Source of the DNA: Polydactylus sextarius
Lineage: Eukaryota; Chordata; Actinopteri; Polynemidae
DNA length: 64,000 nt
Assembly: GCA_016801845.1 (NCBI GenBank)
Contig: CM028916.1
Span: 18,971,514 to 19,035,513, forward strand
Reading direction: 5' to 3'
In this document: piece by piece, positions 37,735 to 48,192 of the stretch
Layout: every line of letters begins with the position of its first letter
Position numbering within the stretch: the stretch's first letter is position 1
Made by a program: the position numbers and the translations under genes
Notes under the pieces: model-generated
Seen by the model: only the letters and a program-made list of their open reading frames with translations
Told to the model about the DNA's origin: nothing
The model's database searches: none

Positions 37735-39297
37735 TGCCACTTTCCTAATGAGATCTTTTCAGGTTTGACGTCTTATTTCTTTTTCTTTGAATGTGTTCAC
37801 CACATTCTTATAGGTCTAACAAAAAAGTGATGACAGGGTGACATCTACATACATTTACCTGTATATTTACATCTAACAAACACAGGGATGTTAATTATAA
37901 AGGCCTGAAAACTGTTTTCTGAAACCCAGCTATGCAACCTTGTGAGAAAATACAAGTGTACAATCAGTTTAGATTAATTGAAACTGTAATATATTTATAT
38001 TTAATACAATATTAATATTACATTAGTATGTATTTTAATAAATATTCAAGTCTGTTTTGAATCCTTTTTTCTAGTGACTGCTCTATTTACAAGTGTTCAT
38101 TATTCATGTGTTGGTATCATTGCTAAAAATCTGTTTAGTTTGATTTTACACTTTTTGGAAGTTTGAATTCATATTTAATGATATAAAAATGAGTTCAGTT
38201 AAATCAAATTGTGAGCAAAAACTTTATGTAGTTTTGATTATTTGCTCTCAAAGTTGTTGTTTTTTTTTTTGTTTTTTTTTCAGTTTGCATCAGCACAAAT
38301 AGGTACACGCACCGAAATTACAAACTGCTAAAAACATGAAGTGGAGACGGAGACTGTTCACAGCAACAAAGTGAGACGTATTAAAGTCAGACACATAAAT
38401 GTATGTATGAGAAGAGGCTTCAGGAAAAAAATATGCATAGCAGAATCGACCAGTTTGATTTAGAGATTAAATCCTACATTTTAGAATAGAAAATTTCCCA
38501 CACTTTAAAAAAAAACAGCCGCGGTTATTAAAAGTTTATATGAGCAACTGTTACATTCAACAAATCAAAAAAAAAAAAAAACTCATAAAAAATGAAATGC
38601 TCTGTCAACTCGTGTTACTTACAGTAGGAATATACTAATTTGTTTCAGCTTCACTTGACAACATGTTAGCGTATTGAACATCATTTTCTCATTAATTATA
38701 TCCATCTTGTCCTTTTCCTTTATATTGGCAATTAAACGTCCTGTGAAATACATGGTCTCTGACAGCTTGACATTTTCTGTCGATGCAGTTTATGTCGCTC
38801 AAGCTCTCTGTGGTGTACCATCTACTTTAGATGATTGTTATTATTGAGCTGTTTTTTGCTGACTCGTCCACTTTACTCTCAATCTACCCTGGCAACGGGC
38901 CAACTCCCTGAAGCAAAAATCCATGCATTTGATATTTACTTTGAAAAGCGACCCGGTTCCCTGGTGAAGTATAGGCCAAAAGATTAGACTTCATTTCATA
39001 CATACACAACAACACGGTGAAATTATAGTGTTCCCTGTGGTGAGCCTGGTGAGGAGCAAATGAAGTGGCAGGAAAGAGAGTGTGTGTTTATGTGAAGTAC
39101 ACATTTGCTGACACAGCAGGAATCCATCTGAAATGTCTGTTATTACCATTTACATATACATTGGCACATCACATCCGTCCTCATCTCTCGCTCTCTTCCT
39201 TCCCTCCCCTCCATGTCTTAAATGTCTAAAATGACTAAAATGTAATCCAGAAAAATGTCTTCACTACAACAGATGAAGCAGAAAATGGATTTGCACC

Positions 39298-39432
39298 GAC
39301 CCTGAGCTGTAATGTGGAAGTACCTGTCCCTGCTCTCCACCACCACCTCGTTTATGTATAAAGGCTGCAGCAGGATGTTATAATCACTGGTATTTTCAGA
39401 CCAGATTCCCTTCTCTTTGATCCCATCTAAGA
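39298..39432 (-). other. Antisense coding-like stretch, unrecognised
   Basis: On the minus strand one frame reads LDGIKEKGIWSENTSDYNI, then LLQPLYINEVVVESRDRYFH. The codons look vertebrate-like (runs such as CTG CTG CAG and GTG GTG GTG GAG AGC AGG GAC). A possible acceptor AG sits at 39427-39428 (minus strand), but its pyrimidine tract is poor and no clear donor is seen. I do not recognise the protein. It may be an exon or retrocopy fragment of another gene, a transposon ORF piece, or chance. The open frame continues to 39218 with less coding-like sequence. Confidence 0.25.
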
Positions 39433-39471
39433 CCATAGTATGGGCTCAGTTTGTGCTTGAATGTGCGTATG

Positions 39472-39489
39472 CACACACACACACACACG
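39472..39489 (+). repeat. (CA)n short microsatellite
   Basis: About nine CA units. Confidence 0.9.
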
Positions 39490-40161
39490 CACAGGCAAGA
39501 CAGAGGCTTTGCTTATCACCCTCCTTCCATATACCCCCTGTTTTGTTTATTATTCTTTTTTTCATACATAGGTTACGCATCACATTCCACTGTCATCTTG
39601 GGGACCTTTTTTATTTTGATAACACCTTTAAAGGGAAGCAGCATCTTGAAAACTGGTTCGGGATGAAACCTTGAAGCCCACTGTGTTTGGCAGCATCATT
39701 ATTTCACCAGGAAGGGGATTTGAAAAGTTGAATCAGGTTAAAAGGAAGTCAGAAGGAGAAAGTAAGAAGAAAGACAGCACAGATGAAGGAGGAATTCTAA
39801 AGTGGAGCTTCTGAACTAGTGAACCCATGGGTGAACAGCAGCCACTGTCAGTGTGATGACCATTTCATTTCACTTTTGTGACTGTATATTTTTCACCAGG
39901 TTGTCCACATTTACCCAGGCTGCATGAAACACTGAGGATGCGTGTAGCGATTTATCTCAGATGTTCTTTTTTGTAGTCTATTTTTAGCACATTGTTTATC
40001 ACCAGAGCAGATTCACATCAACATCTGCTGTCACATAATCACATAGCTTAATGTAAATAATGTGGGATTCGTCTTGATGAATTCTCCCTCACATTTTTCT
40101 TTGAGCTCGTGATGCTGTCCACTGAGGTTGAGTAAAATTATTTAAATTTTTTTTTTTTTTT

Positions 40162-40503
40162 TCAACTGCAGCCAGTGACAGAACTACTGGAGGAGTGACA
40201 ATGATTTAGTTCCTCAAATGACACATCTTGTGGAGATGCGGAGCGAGTGTCAGATGAGGCTTCTGAGGCAGATGTGCCGGGGATATGAAGTTGAGAGGAA
40301 CAGAAGTGAGGAGAAGCTGGTGATGAGAAGCAGGAGGATGAGGGGGTATTTGTCAGTGGCATTTTAGCACAGCTAGCAGAATTCCCATAGCTAGGTAGCT
40401 TTTTGTCTCCTCCATGTCCCACTATGTTCTGAGAGATATCGGCTTGCGCAGGGTCAGAGCTCTGCAGCTTTTTGTTCCCTCTGCGAGGAGATTTCCCAAA
40501 TCC
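40162..40503 (-). other. Antisense Ser-rich open frame, unrecognised
   Basis: A minus-strand frame is open for about 136 codons (from 40572). From a possible acceptor just before 40503 (TTCATTTCAG on the minus strand) it reads GFGKSPRRGNKKLQSS, later TNTPSSSCFSSPASPHFCSS, GTSASEASSDTRSASPQ, ending TGCS and TGA. The TGA runs directly into a 16-base A run (minus strand), which could be an intronic homopolymer or the tail of a retroposed copy. The sequence is serine-rich and low in complexity, with no domain I recognise. A real exon is possible but not supported. Confidence 0.2.
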
Positions 40504-40926
40504 CTGAAATGAACACTTGTGCAGTGAATGAATTTGAGACTCACAACCAGATGCACACACAGAAACACACACAGGTTAGGTAAACACATTACGCTATGAG
40601 TGTATGGCAGAACACTCTGTGGACACCACAAATTTCATCTTTTGTTGAGCTGGCACAGTTTGACACATATCAAATATTATTTTTCTCTTAACTACACCCC
40701 AGGAGCTGTATCTTGTGTTTTTTTTGTGAGAAACCCATGCTGACAAAGATCTGTGTCCAGAAATGAGACTCAGACTGGAATCCAAAGTGATAGCAGTGCT
40801 GTAAAGAAAATGTCAGCAGTTTGTATTGTTAGCTCTTACTTCATTACACACAGTTTGATTCATTCACAGCTATCTGAGCTGTTTGGTAGCTACTGCTTAG
40901 CCTTTTTAGAGAAGGGAAGAAACATA

Positions 40927-40943
40927 AAAAAAAAAAAAAAAAA
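40927..40943 (+). repeat. Poly(A) tract
   Basis: Uninterrupted A run of about 17 bases in intron 2. Confidence 0.9.
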
Positions 40944-41894
40944 TTTACAAGCGATGTCATATAAAAGAAAAAAGACGTCAATGGAAAAATCTAGTTATCT
41001 GAAATGTTTTTCGGGTATTGCAGTTTTTTTATTGTTTGTTTGTTGAATATTGTGTCAAACCTGAAATTAAATGTAGACTCAGACTTTATCTCTCATTCTG
41101 AGTGGGTTGTGTGTTGCAAGTGGACCGCCTCAATATTAAAAACCCAGTCCTTGATGTGTGTCCATTGATGAGCCGCATGCTGAGCAACATTTTCACTCCA
41201 CTGTGGAACAGATGCGTTAAAGCCCATTAAGTTTTAAATGTTTTCTATAGTTGTGTCTTTTCTTCTTTAGGACTCATGTGGTTCTTTTCTTTTCTCTGGG
41301 CTAAAGATTAGTGTTATTCAACGCATCCAACCGATAAAGCAGCTGCTTTCTATCTAGTGCCTCTTCAAACTCATCCCAAAAAAATCAGTCTCTTCAAAAT
41401 TGTTTACTCTTACTCAATTTTCACTTGATGTTTATCATTTCCCATCCCACTGAATATCTTCACGCTGTTTTCCTTTGTCTGTCTTAGCTTTAATTAGCTC
41501 CTGACTTACTAATCAGTAGTCAGGTTGAGAATTGCAGAGAGTGATGTAACCCAGGATATTTTCTGTACCTAAAATTCACCAGTGCTCCCAAAATAATGCC
41601 TCACACGAGACTGTCGGTTGACAGTCTGGATACGCAGCTGCAAACGGAGAAGCCTCTTGTTCCCGCTCAATTACTGCAACACAGCAAAGTTACTTAGATG
41701 TGTGGAAAATTATCTATTTTAAAAAATAAGGTGTTAGGTTGAAAATGATGCTTTCTTTAGTCCAAGTAAAAATTCCCCTCACATCATCTTCCACTAAATA
41801 TAGGACTAGTACTGCGCAGTACTGCTACACCGTGTATTTATCTAAAAAAGTTACACAGCACATGATTTATTCTTGTCTGTCCTTGTCTTTTTAG

Positions 41895-42090
41895 GGGAGA
41901 TTTGTGCCTTTAAGATCTACGGTCAGGATGCTCCATTCGAGGCGGTGGTGTTGAATCGCACATCAGGAGAGGGAGTCCTGAGGGCCAGTCACCCTGTGGA
42001 CTGTGAGAGTCAGAAAGAGTACACCTTCATAATCCAGGCCTACGACTGTGGAGCTGGACCCAGCGGGGCCGACTGGAAGAAGTCCCACAA
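41895..42090 (+). CDS. clstn2: Calsyntenin-2 exon 3 (cadherin repeat 1)
   Basis: This exon supplies most of cadherin repeat 1. After completing the split glycine codon it reads EICAFKIYGQ, PFEAVVLNRTSGEGVL, DCESQKEYTFIIQAYDCG and ends KKSH plus AA of a lysine codon. PFEAVVLN and YTFIIQAYDCGAGP fit calsyntenin-2 closely. The AYDCG motif is the calsyntenin form of the cadherin A.D.G segment, with a cysteine typical of the family. NRT forms an N-glycosylation sequon. The acceptor is TTTTTAG at 41888-41894 and the donor is GTGAGT at 42091. Length is 196 nt (65 codons), phase 1-2. The donor is followed by TG-rich text, and a MITE begins only 44 bp downstream. Confidence 0.97.
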
Positions 42091-42134
42091 GTGAGTCAAG
42101 CAGTGTGTGCTCATATGTTTGTTTGTTTTTTATT

Positions 42135-42677
42135 TTAAGGTGACAGAGAATTGTTGATCATTGATGGTTGGTTGATCCTTGTTCTGTGATGTGACATTTA
42201 CACAATAAAATGTTGGTTGGATGTGTAACGCCTCAGAAGCTTCATTAAAAACCTCTCAGAATGATATTTTAGGGTTTTAAACGTGTGGTTTTGCACCTAT
42301 TTGGCATCTTTTCAAGCTTAACTGTCAACCTCATTATGAAATACAAGCACTTGACACTGATTGGCTCCTTCACTGTCACTCAAATGAATGTAACTTCTCC
42401 AGCTTCATATTACAGACAGACCATCTTTTTACAGCTAATCACCTTTGAAGGGGAGTGAATGGAGTCAGAGTGGGGGGGCAGTGAGATACATTTGACGTCA
42501 CAAACAACCATTTTTGAAATTGAGCCATTTTCTAGCGACATTTCTAAAAGAGGAATTTCTGTGAAAAGGAGACGTTCAGAATTTCTAGAACTTTTCACAT
42601 GTTCCTGAATGTGGGTGGACGGTCGATCTTCAACAAAGACCAGGTCAAAACGCTTTTTGATTCTCTGTCACCTTTAA
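42135..42677. mobile_element. TTAA-flanked MITE (piggyBac-like), 543 bp
   Basis: TTAA (42135-42138) followed by GGTGACAGAGAATTG is mirrored at the other end by GATTCTCTGTCACCT followed by TTAA (42674-42677). The terminal inverted repeats match over about 14 bases with a one-base difference next to the TTAA. The TTAA flank suggests a non-autonomous piggyBac-superfamily element; the superfamily is an inference, as no transposase is encoded. Internal text includes a G run (42471-42477) and a perfect CRE at 42493-42500. Confidence 0.7.
42493..42500. promoter_or_regulatory. Perfect CRE palindrome inside the MITE
   Basis: TGACGTCA is the full cAMP response element bound by CREB/ATF factors. It sits in the MITE, about 400 bp after exon 3. 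Function is not shown; an 8-mer can occur by chance. Confidence 0.3.
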
Positions 42678-42901
42678 GTAAAATTTAGGCTGTAGCTTTT
42701 ATTTCTTGATTTATCAGTGTTGGTTTCTTTTTAATAAAATTCACTGTCCTTGTAAATACTATTTCATGTTACTGTTCAACTTGACGCAGATATTTGTTGT
42801 TGTTTGTGACTGTGGTCATTGTTTCTCTTTCATGATGCAGCTCTGCTATGCATTTGTTCTCAAAAGCCTGTTGGCGTCTGAAAGTTTCTCTGCGCCTTCT
42901 T

Positions 42902-42922
42902 AAAAAAAAAAAAAAAAAAAAA
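42902..42922 (+). repeat. Poly(A) tract, about 21 bp
   Basis: Uninterrupted A run in intron 3. No retroposon body is recognised upstream. Confidence 0.9.
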
Positions 42923-43403
42923 CCCTGATTGTCAGACAGTCTATTAAAACTGTCACATACTGCTAATTAATATTTATCTCAGCATGACTCACTTCTGTAT
43001 CTGCCATTGTAAATCAAATTAACAGGGGGTGGACAAAATATCAGAAACTTGACATACAAACAAATAGTAACATCAAGTATTTAAATTCATTTTGCAAAAC
43101 CAGCTGCACAAATGAGTCTTATTAAGTTGTCAGAGTTTTTAGTGGCTCATAGCTTTAGTTGCACACATTTAAATATTAACATTTACATGATTTCTTTTAT
43201 TCCTAACATGCTCCTGTGGTCTCCTCATAATTTACACTAATAGCCCAACATTATAAAGACCTTTATTATGGTCAGACCTAGTCTTTGCTGGTTTTATTTT
43301 TCTTCCTTTCTTTTTTATGCTCTCATCGCTCAGCAGTGAAACCGTGACAGCTGAGGCTTGGAATTCTGTTCTCAGGATATGTCGCCCTAATGGCCTATCA
43401 ATA

Positions 43404-43405
<2 letters not shown>

Positions 43406-43450
<45 letters not shown>
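43406..43450 (+). repeat. (GT)n microsatellite
   Basis: About 22 GT units, among the longest pure dinucleotide runs in the window. Confidence 0.98.
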
Positions 43451-43451
<1 letters not shown>

Positions 43452-43644
43452 ATGTACGTGAACTAGATTGACAGACAGGCAGAATAGCATGGACAGCAGC
43501 AAATCAAACCCTCTGGTCCTTCAGACAGAGACAAGGAGCTGCTAAAATAAGCTGCTGCAGGCAGCTCAACAGAAAAAAACACAGGAAAAGAGAGACATTT
43601 TTCAGCTCAGGGAACTGTGATGAATTTCTCTTGTGAAAGATGGA

Positions 43645-43678
43645 TGTGTGTGTGTGTGTGTACGCATGTGTGTGTGTG
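43645..43678 (+). repeat. Interrupted (GT)n microsatellite
   Basis: Two GT runs separated by TACGCA. Confidence 0.93.
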
Positions 43679-44355
43679 ACATTATCACTGTGTGACATTC
43701 TAAATAGGCCTCATTAAGCTAATGTCATTAATTAGCCAGATGTGCTTCCTCAGATACACCAGGAGTTGTTGTTAGAGAAGGTCACTGGTGAAGAAAACTT
43801 TATGATACATTTAAATTATCGTTTCATTTATATGCTTTGCTACAGAATCTCATCAGATTGTCCGGTTCTTCAGCTGTTCCTCTCAGCAGATGAGGTTGTT
43901 GTGTTTTGACTGTGACTACATCGGCGCGGGACAGAAAGAATGGAAAAAGAATGATTAGAAACCTTTGTGGACGAGTCTGTCAGTATACATACAAAAGTTT
44001 TAGATAATAATGTAAACCCCATCACAAAGAAATACCAATAAACACAACCTTTTAATCAAGCATTTGCTCTCTAGTTCCACATGACTCCTTTTACTTTACT
44101 CTCCTCTTATCCTCAGCCAACCAGTGATCTTAAAACAAATAGTAAAAAAGGTCTTCATTAATTTAAATCATCTCTAATGACTTAAAGAGATTCTTCCTTC
44201 TCTCTCTATCCTTTACCCCATCCATCTTTTCTCTTACTCTGCCTTTACTGTAACCTTTCTCCATCAATCATCTCCACTTTACTTTCTTTGCATCCTTCTC
44301 TCCGTTCCCTCACCGTGCCTCTCCCTCCTTCCTCCTCATTTCTTCTTCCACTCAG

Positions 44356-44467
44356 GGCGGTGGTTCACATCCAGGTCGATGACGTCAACGAGTTCAGTCC
44401 TGTGTTTCGGGAGCCGATGTACAAGGCATCGGTGACAGAGGGCAAGATCTATGACAGCATTTTGCAG
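44356..44467 (+). CDS. clstn2: Calsyntenin-2 exon 4 (cadherin 1/2 linker, start of repeat 2)
   Basis: The exon completes the split lysine codon and reads AVVHIQVDDVNEFSPVF, then PMYKASVTEGKIYDSILQ. DVNEFSP is the calcium-binding D.NE linker between cadherin repeats 1 and 2 and ends repeat 1; EGKIYDSILQ opens repeat 2 and matches calsyntenin-2. The acceptor is CTCAG (44351-44355) and the donor is GTATTA at 44468. That donor departs from GTRAGT at +4 and +5, so it is comparatively weak. Length is 112 nt (37 codons), phase 2-0. It is separated from exon 5 by an intron of only 129 bp. Confidence 0.97.
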
Positions 44468-44596
44468 GTATTAAAATAATGTAATTTACACGTGTGACGA
44501 CTTACAGTGTGACCTTATTACATTACCCCAACCATGTCGTGGAGGGTAGTTGGTAACAGCAGAGTAGTGAATTGCATGTTTCATTAATCATTCCAG
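44468..44596 (+). other. clstn2: clstn2 intron 4
   Basis: This is the shortest intron of the window, 129 bp, GT-AG, phase 0. It ends TTCATTAATCATTCCAG; a TTAAT-type branch site close to the acceptor is plausible. Confidence 0.93.
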
Positions 44597-44693
44597 GTGG
44601 AAGCATGGGACCAGGACTGTTCACCACAATACAGCCAGATCTGCAACTACGAAATTGTCACTGCAGGGACACCATTTGCCATAGACCGTAATG
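44597..44693 (+). CDS. clstn2: Calsyntenin-2 exon 5 (cadherin repeat 2)
   Basis: The exon reads VEAWDQDCSPQYSQICNYEI, then VTAGTPFAIDRN plus the first base of a glycine codon. SPQYSQICNYEIVT is shared with calsyntenin-2 and D.DCSPQ is the family's version of the cadherin A.D.D calcium motif. Two cysteines (in DCSP and QICNY) are conserved in calsyntenins. The acceptor is TTCCAG (44591-44596) and the donor is GTAAGT at 44694, a near-perfect consensus. Length is 97 nt (32 codons), phase 0-1. A (TG)n tract starts inside the donor itself and continues to 44730, which may influence recognition of this splice site. Confidence 0.97.
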
Positions 44694-44695
44694 GT

Positions 44696-44696
<1 letters not shown>

Positions 44697-44730
<34 letters not shown>
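44697..44730 (+). repeat. (TG)n microsatellite abutting the exon 5 donor
   Basis: The run begins at intron position +4 (GTAAG followed by TGTG...) and contains about 16 TG units. In the transcript it is a (UG)n tract, the preferred target of TDP-43 and CELF proteins. Confidence 0.97.
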
Positions 44731-44733
<3 letters not shown>

Positions 44734-45276
44734 CTAGTATGGCAGAATGAGAGACCGGAGAATAGCTATAATTGTAGATGTGATGTGATTAGAAGTGATG
44801 TGTGGGTCTGAGAGAGAAGGGGAAACTAGGATGGTAGAATGAGAGACAGGTTGCGTGCTTGTTCGCTTTAGTCATTTTCTTTTGATTTAATTACACTGAA
44901 GCACCATTATACTTGTGGCAGCTTCATGCAATCATTGGTTTTTTGAGTCTGTATATATGAGCCTGTATACTTTTAACAAGTGAAACATTGTTCATATGTG
45001 TTGATATTACACTGCACGATTGTTTTAATAAAACCACTTTGAGAACACATTTGATTTCTCTAACTTTTCAATTAACAGAAAGACGAGGACAGTAATTGAA
45101 ATTGAATTTTTAATTGCCACAGATGTTTCCAGGGAGGCCGCCCCTCTCCACTGTTCACTCCTTTTTACGTCTACATAACAAATTTGTTTGAGAGCAGTGG
45201 CGGCACTACACTGGTAGCCCTTTTTGTCTTTGCTTTTGCTGGTTTGTCAGAAAATCAAACAAAACAAAACCCTGAG

Positions 45277-45449
45277 CAGCTACTAAGTGGAGCTTGTTGT
45301 GAGATTTTCAAATGCTGTTTGCTGCTGTCAAGAATGAACTTATGCTGTTCAGCCAGAATTGATGAAATGTTCTCAAAGTGCTCAGAAAAAAAAATCTAAA
45401 CAGCAACTAAATGGACTTTTTTTGTGAGATGTTTTTTTTTTTCAAATGA
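45277..45449 (+). repeat. Diverged local tandem duplication, period about 124 bp
   Basis: GCAGCTACTAAGTGGAGCTT..TTGTGAGATTTTCAAATG (from 45277) recurs as ACAGCAACTAAATGGACTTT..TTGTGAGATG..TTCAAATGAA (from 45401). The two copies are clearly similar but diverged. Origin is unknown. Confidence 0.6.
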
Positions 45450-46985
45450 ATCAAAGTATGGTAAAAGTTGTTGTTAGGTATATATTCATATAATTCATCT
45501 AATTTGGGTTAAAACTCATGTGATTCTTTCTCAAAACACATGATAAATTTAAACATACTATTACCAGACCCATTCTTGCCTCACATGAACATAAACAGCA
45601 TGGTTAATGTCTGTGTGATGAAAAGAAAAAGACACTGCTCTATCGAATTTGCATTTGTTCTCTCTATGACCTCAGCCAGCTGAACCTCGTACCAACACGA
45701 ATGAGTTTCTTCTAAAGATAGACATGAGAGAGCCAACGCTCAGATGACTGAGTCTGGAGATGAATCATGGAACCGACAGTAAACCAAAAACCAATAACAT
45801 CACGCTGGCTGATTTTTACTTTTTACGAGTCTTGTGTTTGTAAGTGGAAAAAACTACAACGCTGTCTGTGTGTCATCTGTTTATGACTGTGCCTCCTACA
45901 ACAGAATAATGTGAATACAATCACAGAAATACAGTGTGAGGAGGGGAGAAAGCAAGTCGACAGCGGTGGCTGATCCCTCTTTTTATTGCAGTATTGTTGT
46001 GATCTGTGAAGTAGCTTTTCATCAGTGCATAGCTCAAAAGTTACTCGTCAAAGATCCACCCTCAGCCCGAAAGCTGCCTTTTATTTTGTGGTCTTCTTGT
46101 GTTCATTTGTGGCTTTACACCAGTCCTCATTGACTGGCAGAGTGTATATTACTTCTGATTGAGAGTTATTCTGAGTGTATCAGCCAATATAAAACTTCAG
46201 CTTTGAGCTTTGTGCCAACTCCCTGAGCTTCTGCAGCTACACTGTACAGATCTGAGTACAGTGTAATCCAAACTGAATGGAGACTGGAGGGTTTTGTGTG
46301 TGCTGAACTCTATAGATCACACAGATGCTCACTGTGCATTCTTCACTTTCTTTCTCTTTCTTTTCTCTTTCTTTTTCTGTCTCTCTCCCACGGCAGTATT
46401 TAATATTTTTGTTTCATTGCCTTTTTTATTTTACAAAGGTATGGCTCATTTGATTTGATAATAATATTATTTAGGTGAAACTTCAGCACATTGGTTAGAC
46501 CTACTTTATAGAACAATGGTAATTTTATTCACAAGATAATGTGTAGAAATAAATGGGTGATGCCGCTTTGTGTATTTCTGATGATATGGCAAAAAATGTG
46601 CATCTTCAAAGAGATAGTAAATTAATAGTAAATGAATTCAGAAACACTGCATTTGTTGAATGGTGATAATAATCTGTCTCTGCATCAGTGCTGCAGGGCT
46701 CAGAGTTCAGACGTCTCAGCTGCTGCATGCAAATTGAGTTGTTGTCTCGGCTATGATTTGATAACATATACTGTAGTAATTTAACTTGTTCAAACTCCAC
46801 ATTTTAACTCCACATGTATAACTTTTATGTAAAACATTTTACATTCTGTCTCTCTGCATTAAAATGTAAAATTCCATAAAAAATTTAAAAAGTACCATGA
46901 AAATTAGAGACTGTTCGTTTCTTTGTAAGTGAATAAACTTACAAATTCAGCAGGGGATTCAATTCCTCCCACTATTCCCCCACTA

Positions 46986-47018
46986 CATATATATATATAT
47001 ATGTATGTATACATATAT
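46986..47018 (+). repeat. (AT)n / GTAT short repeat
   Basis: An AT run grades into GTATGTATACATATAT, a partly self-complementary AT-rich tract. Confidence 0.9.
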
Positions 47019-47889
47019 TCTTCTCATTTATCCACAGAAAGTGGATAAAACTGTGGTGTGGCTGAGCTTGTATTTTGCCTTGTTAAGACTATATGGGCTA
47101 ATGGTGACCTAGATAGATTTCATGAACTGTAAACTGTACTTTTGTAAATATCTTCTCATGTTACCGTTTAATGATCTGAGGAATTGTTTTTGTTGTTCGT
47201 TTGTTTTAATCTTACTCACCAGGGTCCTGTCACCATGAGTAGTGAGAGGTCAACCTCTTCTTCTTTAAAAGAGATCAGTTCATCACTTGTCATTGAAAAT
47301 CAGCAACTCCTCCTTGATTTTAGTGAAGTTTGTGTTGTTTTCAACAGCCCATGTTAGCAGATGTCGATAGGTTGATGTGTGGCCACTGTGTTCTGCCTGG
47401 ATGCAAAGTTTAAAGGGTTATTCCTGCAATTTAGTGTTACATCTCCATAAAGCCTGGAGATTCTGGCAGATTTAAAAAGAGTGATGAAAGTCAAAGCAGA
47501 GGTCGATGTAGCCTGATCCAGGCTCCTAAAACACACAATCTTACATTTTCTATAATACAACTCAATGCTGCCTATAATTAGACCTCTCTGCCTCCAGGCT
47601 TTCTGCTGAAAATTGTAAGTCTTCAGGCGAGGACTGTGCTTTATGACTAAAATCTCATATCCCAATAGGTCACTCCATAGCTCAGATAACAATACTTAAT
47701 ATGAAGTAGCACATTTTCTTGAAATTCAACAAATAAATAGTTTATATATTGAAAGATACAAAGCCTATATCCTGTATATTTTTGGATTTTATATTATTAC
47801 ATTTAAAAGGTACATTTAATTATATTTCAACTTTTATTTAAACCTTTGTACAAATTTTTAATTAATCATGTAAAAAATATCTAAAATAT

Positions 47890-48192
47890 GAGTGGATCAA
47901 ATATATAAAAAAGAAAGAAAAGCACTTTTCAACTATAGCTGCAAAGATAAAACAAACACGACTCTGCAGCATAATTTACAAAATGTGTTTTTCTGGTCCG
48001 TGGCGAACCATGCCCATGTGTCAGAAGTAGCCCTTAGTTTTTTCTTCATTTCGTCTTTTGTCTTGGAATTGAACATTCATTCTGTTTAACATTTTCTTCT
48101 GTGTTGTGAATATGATATATAGCTGTAATTAATATGAAATTATATATGTTTTTCTTTTGTCATAAGATATATCATATCACACAGCTCTACTT
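47890..48192 (-). mobile_element. hAT-like element fragment with BED-finger remnant
   Basis: At 48166-48191 the minus strand reads GTAGAGCTGTGTGATATGAT, resembling the terminal inverted repeat of common fish hAT elements (TAGGGCTGGGCGATATG-type). Farther along the same strand (about 48016-47940) one frame gives TWAWFATDQKNTFCKLCCRV, reminiscent of a BED zinc finger (W..F plus C..C) at the start of hAT transposases. The expected later His residues are not visible. This would be the 5' end of an inactive element opposite to the gene. The other end is not identified. Confidence 0.4.

Larger units (their letters stand above)
37291..41894 (+). other. clstn2: clstn2 intron 2, part 4
   Basis: This is the last 4.6 kb of intron 2, ending at the acceptor AG at 41893-41894. 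It holds a (GATT)n at 37700-37734, T-rich runs near 38263-38280, an A run near 38569-38581, a (CA)n at 39472-39489, a T run at 40147-40162, an A run at 40927-40943 and two antisense coding-like stretches (39298-39432, 40162-40503). Nothing else is recognised. Confidence 0.75.
42091..44355 (+). other. clstn2: clstn2 intron 3
   Basis: This 2,265 bp intron runs from a GTGAGT donor to a CTCAG acceptor behind a long T/C-rich tract (44180-44352). It carries the MITE at 42135-42677, a poly(A) run at 42902-42922 and two GT microsatellites at 43406-43450 and 43645-43678. Nothing else is recognised. Confidence 0.9.

Noticed and set aside
44380..44387. CRE palindrome TGACGTCA in exon 4
   Set aside because: It encodes the conserved DVN calcium-binding motif, so coding constraint explains it.
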